Source of the DNA: a virus
Virus record (IMG/VR): IMGVR_UViG_3300025652_000602
Coordinates: 1 to 22,676 of that record
DNA length: 22,676 bases
Direction: 5' to 3' (one strand)
Shown here: one piece after another, positions 12,315 to 21,000 of the stretch
Position numbering within the stretch: position 1 is the stretch's first letter
Layout: every line of letters begins with the position of its first letter
Notes under the pieces: model-generated
The model's input: the letters and a program-made list of their open reading frames with translations, nothing else
The model's database searches: none
What the model was told of the DNA's origin: nothing
Translations under genes and position numbers: made by a program

Positions 12315-15300
12315 CTACTTCCTGGATCTCATCTCCATAGAAGTCAGCTGATCACCAAGCTCTAGGATACGTTGCATTCTACCAAGACGCTCTTCTACTG
12401 TCTCAGCATCATCAATATACTCTTCAGCTGTTTGATCAATCCCACCCCACTGCATGACAGCATCTAGGCTTCTGAACTGTTTAGATTTTATTGCATAGTT
12501 ATTTACAATAAAACCAGCTGCAGCTCTTGGAGAATTTCTGGCAAAGTCATTGAACGAGTTCTCTACACGATCTTCAACACCACTTTTAAACATCGTGATG
12601 AACTTCTCAAGTTCTTGCTTTCGTTCGTCCACAGGTAGCTCAGAATAGCTACGACCACCAAGGAAGTCTTTACTCTGAGACCACTCTTCAAAAGCTGGTG
12701 AGATCGACTTAGACATCATCTCACGTACAGCGATATCAATGTTTGGGTTTCTAACAGTCATAGAACCGATAACACGGAAAGACTGGATACCCAGTTGTGT
12801 CATCTCACGCTCAATAGCATTTCTCTTAGGTCTGGTATCAACACCCATGATTTGACTCATAAGTGGGTTAACCTTCATGACCGGTTCCTGACTAAAGCCA
12901 TCATACAAAGGGACATCAGTTCTTTTATTAAAGCTTGATGCAAACTGCACCCACTCGAAGTCTGGAAGGAATCTGATAGCCCGCTGTACAGCCTGAGTTT
13001 GACCAAGCTCTGGTGGGCCCATTTCATCCTCATACATACGAAGGTTTCTTGTATAAGGACTGGGGGAAGATGCAGGGTTAAACTGGGCTTGTACATCTCT
13101 GACTGTTGCTGCTGGCATTGTAATGGTTGAAACAATATCACCCAACCACTTTGCAAGTGGCTCATTAACTTCACCGCTTTCAAGCGAGTCAATAATAGGC
13201 CCAATGGTTGAGTTGTTATAACCGTATGCGTTTAGGCCAGCAAGAATCTTCAGGGCTTCTGCACCAGTATCTTTAATACCTGAAAGTGGTGGCTCACCTT
13301 TTAGTTCTCTTGCAATCATATCCCCAATAAACAGGTGTGCCATATAGGGACCACCAGCACGGCTCCAGTCAAGTACATCCCCTGAGGTTGGATCAAGAGA
13401 CTCTCTGTATGTCGTACTTGGATCAGCATAGTAGCGAGCACCAACGGCAGACAATAGCATCATAGTGCCCGTCAGACCCTTTGCAAGCTTCTCATCACTA
13501 GAGACCATAAGGTCTTTGCTAGCACGACCAGTTGCCTTCTCCCAGAGACCCTGTGCGAGTCCAGTTGGAAGGTGTCTGTGCATATACTCCATCTGGTTTG
13601 CTACATATCTTGGAAAGGGTACACCCAGTACACCAGAAACAAGAAAAGGAACCCTCTTGTTCATTCTAATCAGTGCGTTAGCACCCTTACCAAAAAGATC
13701 TTCAGCGCCCTCGTAACCATATTGGTAGGAGAAACTCAAAGCATCTCTCTTTGCTTTCTCAACCATTTCTTGTGGAAGTGCGTCTAGTCCAGCACTCCTC
13801 ATCAAAAACTTATCAAGAGTCTTTGCAGATACCTCATCTCCAGAGTCTCTAATTTGCCTCTGCAAAGATGCGTAAAGGACAGCCTCTTTGAACTGTGTAT
13901 CTACAACGTTGTTGATGGTGTTAAAGAATCTAGAGGTTCTGGCTAGAACAGAGTTAGAGCCAATTTCTGTTTCAAGTCTAGAGACATCGTAAAACATTTT
14001 AGCTAGTGGAGATTCTTGGTCAAGTTCAGATAGGATTCTCAGTACGTGAGCTTCCTCCTTACCCCAGGTCAAACCCTTTACTACATCGAGTGTACCACGA
14101 ACAGGGTTTTTACCCTTCATACCGTCTAGAAAAAATTGGTCAGATGCGTCTGTAGCAAGTCTGCCTACAGAACTGCCAACGTTAGCTGCAGTTGTTGCAA
14201 GCTGTGTTGTCATCATACCAATACGGAAAGAGTCTACTTCCCGGAGACCAGCAACAACCTTACCCGAAGTCAGGTTTCTCGCAAGGTCACGCATAGCTTC
14301 ATCTGCGGGAGAGGTAATACCACTCTTAGCAAAAGTATCTAAGTTATCTAGAAGACCACTAATATCCTTCTTTGCTTTTTCTGCAGCAATCTTAGCTTGT
14401 GACTTTGAAAGGCCCCTTTGGATCTGACTTGCAATATTGAGTGTTCTACCTGCTTCAGACATGTCCGAGAGGAACATCAAGGAGAACTCACCCTTAGTAA
14501 GACCGTATTGCTTTCTAATAGCCTGCAGACCTTCAGAGTCAATCTTACCCTCAGACAAGGCATCTGAGACTTTTTGTGAGATACGTGTATCATCAGCAAG
14601 ATTAAATTTTAGTTTCTGGCTTAGGTCAAGTGTGGCTGCAGAAACTTTACGAAGAGAGTCAGAAGTAAACCTAGCTGTAATAGGTTCAGAACCAGTACCG
14701 TCAAAGACCTTTCTTGCTACATCTTTTCCGAGCTCAACCATCTCTTCATCAAGTGGCTTTTTAAACTCTGCAACCTTACCAGCTTCTCTTTTTTTAAGAA
14801 GCCCTACAAGGTTCGTCATGCGCTTCTGGAGGGCATCATACTCTTTACTCTTAGTTGTACCCTTAGCGGCGTTCTTAGCGTCTTCTAGGGCCTTCTTAGC
14901 AGCCTTAGCTGCCTGTACCTCAGAGTTCTTAAGTCTTGCACCCTGACCGGCTAGAATATCAATAGCAGCGTTCTGTTTTTTAATAGACTGTGTGCGAGCA
15001 AAAGCACCGAGACCACCACCGATAGCACCTGAGATAGCAGCTGCCGCTGCAACACGACCCATATTCTTTTCGTAATCCTGAATAGATTCCTCACGGATTT
15101 CTTCACGACCAAACTGAGAGACACCCTCAATAGTGCTTTCAATTGCAGCCCCCCTAATGCCACCTTTAAGAGCAGCTTTTTTAAGGCTCTCTTTTGCAGC
15201 AGTCACGGCTACCTTATCTCTTACAACACCTCTAACAGTTTGTTTGGTTAGGGTTTCCGTAAGAAGCTTTCTCACTGCTAGTTGACCACCCTTTTTAGCA

Positions 15301-15725
15301 CCAGCAGCTGTAATCTTGCTTATAGGCCCTGCAAGACCGGCAGTGACAACAGTTGCAACAGTGGAAGGAGATGTAACAAAAGCCTGAAAGTAATCCGAGG
15401 CTCCATCTAGAATACCAGTTCCACCGCCCTCAGAGTTATCCCATGCAGTGATGAGACGCCCAAAGGATTCAAGGCTATCAGGATCTTCCTGCTTACTGCT
15501 TTTAACGTACCAGAGATCCTTAGCCACAGTTGTCTCGTTAGTTTCTTGCCAACGCATGTGGTCAATAAACTTATCTGCAAGACCCTCTGGACCCATGTCT
15601 TTGATGTCGTCCATCGAATACTTGTAACGAGATCCGGTAAAAAAGTTAACGAGGTCTCTCTGCATCTCTGGGTCATTAACTAAGCTGTTAAACTTTTGAC
15701 CTTCTGCATCTTCAAAGTAGCTCAT
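12315..15725 (-). CDS. Putative internal virion / DNA-ejection protein (1136 aa)
   Basis: The product is 1136 residues, last in the minus-strand block, and ends only a few bases from the plus-strand terminator. It has two hydrophobic small-residue segments near 118-135 (SPSTVATVVTAGLAGPI) and 225-242 (AAAAAISGAIGGGLGAFA), then long charged helices between about 250 and 480, and a mixed C-terminal half. The size, the Gly/Ala membrane-like segments, and a place downstream of a transglycosylase-domain gene resemble the large internal core proteins of podoviruses (T7 gp15/gp16). Those leave the capsid and cross the host envelope. No enzyme motif is seen. The start shares ATGA with the preceding gene. 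Assignment is by context and composition. Confidence 0.7.
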   Translation of the reverse strand: MSYFEDAEGQKFNSLVNDPEMQRDLVNFFTGSRYKYSMDDIKDMGPEGLADKFIDHMRWQETNETTVAKDLWYVKSSKQEDPDSLESFGRLITAWDNSEGGGTGILDGASDYFQAFVTSPSTVATVVTAGLAGPISKITAAGAKKGGQLAVRKLLTETLTKQTVRGVVRDKVAVTAAKESLKKAALKGGIRGAAIESTIEGVSQFGREEIREESIQDYEKNMGRVAAAAAISGAIGGGLGAFARTQSIKKQNAAIDILAGQGARLKNSEVQAAKAAKKALEDAKNAAKGTTKSKEYDALQKRMTNLVGLLKKREAGKVAEFKKPLDEEMVELGKDVARKVFDGTGSEPITARFTSDSLRKVSAATLDLSQKLKFNLADDTRISQKVSDALSEGKIDSEGLQAIRKQYGLTKGEFSLMFLSDMSEAGRTLNIASQIQRGLSKSQAKIAAEKAKKDISGLLDNLDTFAKSGITSPADEAMRDLARNLTSGKVVAGLREVDSFRIGMMTTQLATTAANVGSSVGRLATDASDQFFLDGMKGKNPVRGTLDVVKGLTWGKEEAHVLRILSELDQESPLAKMFYDVSRLETEIGSNSVLARTSRFFNTINNVVDTQFKEAVLYASLQRQIRDSGDEVSAKTLDKFLMRSAGLDALPQEMVEKAKRDALSFSYQYGYEGAEDLFGKGANALIRMNKRVPFLVSGVLGVPFPRYVANQMEYMHRHLPTGLAQGLWEKATGRASKDLMVSSDEKLAKGLTGTMMLLSAVGARYYADPSTTYRESLDPTSGDVLDWSRAGGPYMAHLFIGDMIARELKGEPPLSGIKDTGAEALKILAGLNAYGYNNSTIGPIIDSLESGEVNEPLAKWLGDIVSTITMPAATVRDVQAQFNPASSPSPYTRNLRMYEDEMGPPELGQTQAVQRAIRFLPDFEWVQFASSFNKRTDVPLYDGFSQEPVMKVNPLMSQIMGVDTRPKRNAIEREMTQLGIQSFRVIGSMTVRNPNIDIAVREMMSKSISPAFEEWSQSKDFLGGRSYSELPVDERKQELEKFITMFKSGVEDRVENSFNDFARNSPRAAAGFIVNNYAIKSKQFRSLDAVMQWGGIDQTAEEYIDDAETVEERLGRMQRILELGDQLTSMEMRSRK

Positions 15726-16705
15726 CTAAAACCCCTAGTAGAAGTGGAATCCATTACCCCTGGAGAGAATGTTCCTGGGAGTCTTTCTTCTTCATCTTCC
15801 TCAGGTACAGATCCTGGGATACCTACCATGTTTGGAATAGCATCCTGAATGTTCTCGGGTGTGACTGCTGCAATGTCTACATCACCACCTGTAAGTCCCA
15901 AACCATACTTATCACGAAGACCACTATCCCAAGCTTCAATCACCATACCTTCAGCTCTTGCTGTACCATAGCGAGATTGGTTTTCCTCCAGAATACGTTT
16001 AACATCATTCTGAACTCTTGCCAAAACAGGCCCATCAATATCAGGAGCCTCAACAAAGTACTGTCCATCAGATCCAATACGGAGCTCTGCCTTGTCTCCA
16101 AGCAAGTTAGAGGTAAGGGTTGCTGATGTCTTAGACAGACCTTCAGCAGAGTAAGTCTCTGGTTTACCCAAATCTGGCGTCATACCTGTGTAGGTTGTTC
16201 CACCACTTGTTGGTAGGTCAAAGTCCATAAACTCTTCATACGACAAATAACCATCAGCGAGAACTCCACTTAAGAAGTCATCTTGCGAACCAATATCTGC
16301 AGCAGTATACAGGGAACCCTTTTTAAGGAGTTCTGTACCCAAGGCTACTTGACTTGGATCATCAGAAGTAAGCATTGTGTTTACTTGCTCGCCAACACGT
16401 GCAGTAATTGCATTTGCCCAACCCTTATCAGCTTCAGTACCACCATACTGAGAAACAACCTCACCAAGTGAACCCATGTTCTCTAGGATTGTAGCTGTCT
16501 CCTCACCAAAAAGGTTCACACCCTTTTTATACAAAGCTGCACTAGCAGCAGCAGCACTTTTAGCACCAGCTCTACGTTCCATAAGAACTGGAAGTAACTT
16601 CTCCGTAATTCTATCTTTACGGTCTTGCTCCATCATTTCTCTTTGAAACTTACGAGCTTCTTTTTCTTCAATGTACGCAGCTGCGCCAGCCCATGACCAA
16701 CCCAT
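15722..16705 (-). CDS. Putative virion structural protein (327 aa)
   Basis: The product is 327 residues. Its N-terminus (GWSWAGAAAYIEEKEARKFQREMMEQDRKDR) runs from a small-residue segment to a long charged helix. The middle holds an Ala-rich part (AGAKSAAAASAALYKK), and the acidic C-terminal tail contains PEEDEEERLPG. No catalytic motif is visible. It overlaps its upstream neighbour in TAATG and its downstream neighbour in ATGA, so all three are probably translated as a set. Position between a small structural-type gene and the large internal protein suggests an internal virion or ejection component. That is context, not homology. Confidence 0.6.
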   Translation of the reverse strand: MGWSWAGAAAYIEEKEARKFQREMMEQDRKDRITEKLLPVLMERRAGAKSAAAASAALYKKGVNLFGEETATILENMGSLGEVVSQYGGTEADKGWANAITARVGEQVNTMLTSDDPSQVALGTELLKKGSLYTAADIGSQDDFLSGVLADGYLSYEEFMDFDLPTSGGTTYTGMTPDLGKPETYSAEGLSKTSATLTSNLLGDKAELRIGSDGQYFVEAPDIDGPVLARVQNDVKRILEENQSRYGTARAEGMVIEAWDSGLRDKYGLGLTGGDVDIAAVTPENIQDAIPNMVGIPGSVPEEDEEERLPGTFSPGVMDSTSTRGFR

Positions 16706-17289
16706 TATACAGCTCTCCTACTCATAAGACCATTTCCTGCAGGCTCTTGTGGCATAGCCTCGCCCTCTGGCATAGCTTCCTCAGGGGTATTACCACCCTC
16801 AAAGCTATTAACCTCCTGAGAGGCTTCTTCCGTGGTCATCTCACCTTCTTCAGGCACCTCAACATCTGGAATTTTAACACCGGCTTCACGGAGCATTTTC
16901 TTAGCCCTCTGTCGGACCATCTCCTGACGGGCTTCTGCACCCTTACCATCATCAAGACCTTCATCATACTCTGCACCAACAGCATCTGCAGTTCTTTTTA
17001 TGAACTCGTGGATAGCTGGTCCAACAATAAGGCTCACATCAATAGAGTGAATACCGTTAGCTACAGCAGCCCTCAAAAGGCCAGTAACAAGTGTCTTAAT
17101 AGTAATGCCCTCTACCTCTACAAGGTGAAGGACAGACTCCATTCTATCGGGGTCCATCAAACGGTTGATGTGCATGTCTAATGCCTCAACTGGGTCTGTA
17201 ACCTGTGGTGGGTTTTCCCAAGGAGCATTCTTTGGTTTTTGTGTGAGGGACATCCCAGGGATAGGCCCAGTAAACTTCTTCATTGCCAT
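16705..17289 (-). CDS. Putative virion-associated protein (194 aa)
   Basis: The product is 194 residues. It opens with KKFTGPIPGMSLTQKPKNAP, a proline-rich segment that I recall from small structural proteins of marine phages. A predicted helical centre follows (residues about 35-130, including TIKTLVTGLLRAAVANGIHS). The tail is strongly acidic and Glu/Pro-rich (VEVPEEGEMTTEEASQE) and probably disordered. It sits 11 bases after the transglycosylase gene and overlaps the 327-residue gene. Disordered acidic tails can help packing in or exit from a capsid, but this is speculation, and no enzymatic motif is present. Confidence 0.6.
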   Translation of the reverse strand: MAMKKFTGPIPGMSLTQKPKNAPWENPPQVTDPVEALDMHINRLMDPDRMESVLHLVEVEGITIKTLVTGLLRAAVANGIHSIDVSLIVGPAIHEFIKRTADAVGAEYDEGLDDGKGAEARQEMVRQRAKKMLREAGVKIPDVEVPEEGEMTTEEASQEVNSFEGGNTPEEAMPEGEAMPQEPAGNGLMSRRAV

Positions 17290-17300
17290 CCTAGTAATCC

Positions 17301-18056
17301 TTATTCATAGTATCTTTTAATGCTTCCTATGGTAATGTCTCCACCACCTTCAGGTCTCCAAGGTGCGTTAGCCTTCCAAGCTTTTGTACCCTTCTTATAG
17401 ACAACAAAATCATCTGGCTTAGACCTGTGTGCTGGTGCCGCCTGAAGCACTGCTAGTGACATGTCCTTGTCGTAGTCCCACATATCAAGGTAATCACCAT
17501 ATAGGTCTACCTGCTCTGAGGGGGACATGGCTGCAATCTGTCCTGTCGTTACACCAAGCCTTTTTGCTGACTCTGGGCTGATTTGAAAGAGACCAGCCAT
17601 ATTGTATTCATTAACTACAGTTGGGTCAAAAGCAGATTCACCCTCAATAATCCTATACAACTCTCTTTCCTTCAAACCAGGAAAACGCTCCTGAAGTTTG
17701 GCGACAGCATCTTCAAACTCTAGATCACCCTCCAAAGCACCTCCACCAAGACCTTTAAGTGGTGTGATAGGCCTTACAAGGCCCTGATCTTCAACAACAC
17801 TTTCTAGTGGTCGTTCCATCAAGTCCTCTACTGGAGGAGTCTCTTCTGCTTCAAACTTAGCTAAAGTAGTGTAATCACCAATATCTGAGTACATATCTTC
17901 TATAGACAATACACCAAAAAGACTTGGGTCAATACCACCAATGTCAACGTTACTTCTTTTTCTTGCGGCCAAGCCTGAAGCCTTTGAGGCAGTTGCCTCA
18001 GCTCTAATTTCATCAGCCAAACCTCTGGCTTTTACGTAACTCGATGAGTAATCCAT
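17301..18056 (-). CDS. Virion-associated lytic transglycosylase (SLT domain)
   Basis: The 251-residue protein has a lytic transglycosylase domain in its second half. The catalytic glutamate is E140 in IIEGESAFDP, followed by NEYNMAGLFQIS (151-161), the typical family segment in which Gly-Leu-Phe/Met-Gln-Ile lines the active site. These enzymes cleave the N-acetylmuramic acid-N-acetylglucosamine bond in peptidoglycan. Residues 1-110 form a separate low-complexity region (DEIRAEATASKASGLAARKR). No signal peptide is seen, so it is probably carried in the virion and opens the wall locally during DNA entry, as T7 gp16 does. It lies 11 bases from both neighbours in the ejection gene set. Confidence 0.88.
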   Translation of the reverse strand: MDYSSSYVKARGLADEIRAEATASKASGLAARKRSNVDIGGIDPSLFGVLSIEDMYSDIGDYTTLAKFEAEETPPVEDLMERPLESVVEDQGLVRPITPLKGLGGGALEGDLEFEDAVAKLQERFPGLKERELYRIIEGESAFDPTVVNEYNMAGLFQISPESAKRLGVTTGQIAAMSPSEQVDLYGDYLDMWDYDKDMSLAVLQAAPAHRSKPDDFVVYKKGTKAWKANAPWRPEGGGDITIGSIKRYYE

Positions 18057-18067
18057 TTTAACTTACC

Positions 18068-21000
18068 TTAATCCCATAGATCTAAAAGTTGATCTGCAGC
18101 CCATAGAGCCACCTTTGTCTTTCCAGAATCCTCAGCTGCCTTCAGCTGTGCATTCGAAACACTCAAGTCCATCTCACCTAACAACAGGTTTACGTTTCTA
18201 TCCGATTGATTTTCAGAAGCAGAGAATGCAAAAGCCATAATATCTCTTTCACGTTGCCACAAGTCATCAAGAGCTTTTGCGGTCATAGCATTAGCTGTAG
18301 CTGCAGTCTCTCGGTTAGCTGCGTTCTGAGCTTCTGTATCAGTAAGTGAGATTGTTTGACGCCACTTAGCATTAGCCTGAGAGATAATAAGTGCATTGGA
18401 TGAGTTAAACTGATCTCTCGCAGATTCAAGTTGTGTGTTGAACCTTGCGTTTGCATTCTCCTCACCTGCGTTAGCCTGAGCAATAGCGTTTGACTGATCA
18501 GCATTAAAACGTGAGATGTTTGCAGAAAGATCTTCAAAGAACTGATTTACTTGGTTCTCACTTGCGGCATTGAATTGTTCTGAAGCATTCTCAGCTGCTT
18601 GGTCAGACAACATAGAGTTGATGATAGACTGACTTGCAAAGAGGGCTGTCTGTTGCTCATTATCAAGGTTTGACAAGTCCATTTGAAGTAGGCTCTGAGC
18701 ATTCTGAACTTGTGACTGCTGACGGTTGTTTAGGTTTGTCATGTCCAACTGTGACATCGCAGCTGCATCAGCAAGCAATTTAGCAGAGCTAGAGTTAAGG
18801 TTTGCTAGGTCTACTGACTGTGCAATCTTAGAGTTCTCAATTGCTCTTTGCTGGTCTGCAGTAAAGTTAAGGTTTGCAACCTCACCAATACGTGATGCGT
18901 TGAGTGTACCAGTTTGCTGTGCATTTGTCAACTCTTGACCACGCATAGCAGCTTCAATCTGTGAGTTAGCTAAAGCAGTCTGTTGACGGTTTGACAGGTT
19001 TGCCATGTCAACAGTGACCTTATTGGACATGTTAAACAACAGTGTCTGCTGTTCGTTATTCAGCTCAATCCCACGTTCCTGAACAGCATTGGCAACATTG
19101 AAGATTGCAGTTTGCTGTTGGTTATCAAGAACTTTACCCTCCATTGTTGTTCTTGCAACAAAGTCTTGTACAAAAGCTTGTTGCTTGTTGTTAAGGTTAA
19201 TATTGTTTACTTCTGCAAATCTCTCGGAGTTCACAATGGCAACTTGCTGTTCATTACTAAGAACTTGACCCTGTAGAGATGCACGAAGCTGAGCATTAGC
19301 AAGAGATGTTTGTTGCCGATTGCTTGTGTTAGTCATATCCATTTGGAAGTTTTGAGTAGTCTTCAGAACAGTTGCTTGTTGTTCATTTGTCAAATTAATA
19401 TCTTGAACTTCAGCAACACGAGAAACATTATAAAGCTCTGATTGCTGCTTGTTGGAGAGAACTTGTCCCTCCATAGTCGCACGAATGTTTGCGTCTTGAA
19501 TAAATGCCTGCTGCCTACTTGTAAGATTAAGGTTATTTGACTCAGCATAACGTGCTGCATTTAATACGGCAGTCTGTTGGTCATTATCCAAAACTTTACC
19601 TTGTAGTGCCGCACGAAGCTGAGCATTAGCAAGAGATGTCTGACTCTCTGTAGATAGATTAGCTAAATCAACTTGTAGACCCTGAGCACTTTTCTGCAAA
19701 AGTACCTGCTGCTCATTACTCAAGTTTACATCGTTTACTGTTGCAATTCGAGAGGCATTAAAGAGTGCAGTTTGCTGAGAGATATCAAGAACTTTACCCT
19801 CCATTGCGGCACGGGCGGACGCATCTTGCAAGAAGGCTTGTTGTTTAGCGTTGGCTGTAAACTCTGCACTTTGGAACGCCTGAGTAGACTCAAGCATCGC
19901 CATCTGCTGATCGTTAGTCAGTTCTTGACCACGAAGAGATGCCTGTACTTGTAAGTTAGCCAAAGCTGTTTGCTGAGTTGAGTCTAGGTTAGCCAAGTCA
20001 ACTTGAAGGTTTTGAGCACTTCTTGTGAGCAGGGACTGTTGGTCATTATTTAGGTTGATGTTGTTTATCTCTGCATAACGAGAGGCATTAGCAAGAGATG
20101 TCTGAGTGTAGATATCAAGAACTTTTCCCTGCAACGAAGCTTTAATCTGTGCGTTTGCAATAACAGCTGCCTGGTTGTTAGAGAGGTTTTGAGATTGTAG
20201 TGAAAAGGCATTTGCACTGTTTTGCAAGGAGCTTTGCTGCAAGTTATTAAGGTTTGTCAGATCAAAGTTTTGTTGTGCTGCAGCATTAGAAATTGCTACC
20301 TGCTGACGGTTACTAAGGTTAGTGAGTTCCATCTGCATAAACATTTGTGCATCAGCCTGTGCGATAGGCATAGCAGCCTCCATAGAGGCCTGTACGATAG
20401 CAGCTCCAGCCATAGAGGACGTACCTAGCCCACGTGCAGCCATAGCAGCGTTAGCGGCTCTCATAGCTCCTGCAGCCCATGCTGGTGTGCCGTTATTGAA
20501 CTGTTCCATCAGTGTAGACATTTGACCTGCAATAGTGGCAGATGCAGGTACACCGCCCTGCTCAGCAATAGCCAGTGATGCTTGAGAGAGGGTCCCAGTT
20601 ACAGCTTGAGATACAGCTGCAGAATCAAGGGCAGCCATAGTTGCTGCAGTTGCCTCAATAGCTTCAGCTACCTTGACAATGTTTTTAGCCTCAACCAGTT
20701 CCTCTGCCCCAACGGTACCTCTAACAGACTCTACAGTGCTCTGAAAGGAAGACTGCGCAGCTTCTGTAGTTGGAAACTCCCCAGCCTTTGCAGCGTTTTG
20801 AACTACGGTTTCATTCAGTATTGCAGACTCAGTTGGAGGAAGGTTGTAAGCTGTTTGAGCATCAATAATCTCACCAGACCCAACCTGACCCTTAGCTGAG
20901 GTCAAGTTTTCAGAATACTCAGTTTGAGCCAGTACAGCCTGCTCAGCTTCAAGACCAAGACCCTTAGTCTCTACAAGCTCATCAGCGGAAACACCAGACT

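Noticed and set aside
14437-14946. 169-codon plus-strand open frame inside the 1136-residue minus-strand gene
   Set aside because: It is Ser/Ala/Leu-rich antisense reading of a long, intact gene, with no ribosome-binding site or family resemblance.
18602-20317. Repeat array considered as a CRISPR or noncoding tandem repeat
   Set aside because: Units are contiguous 66-base coding repeats without spacers, lie in one open 1346-codon frame, and change mainly at the protein-tolerated positions.
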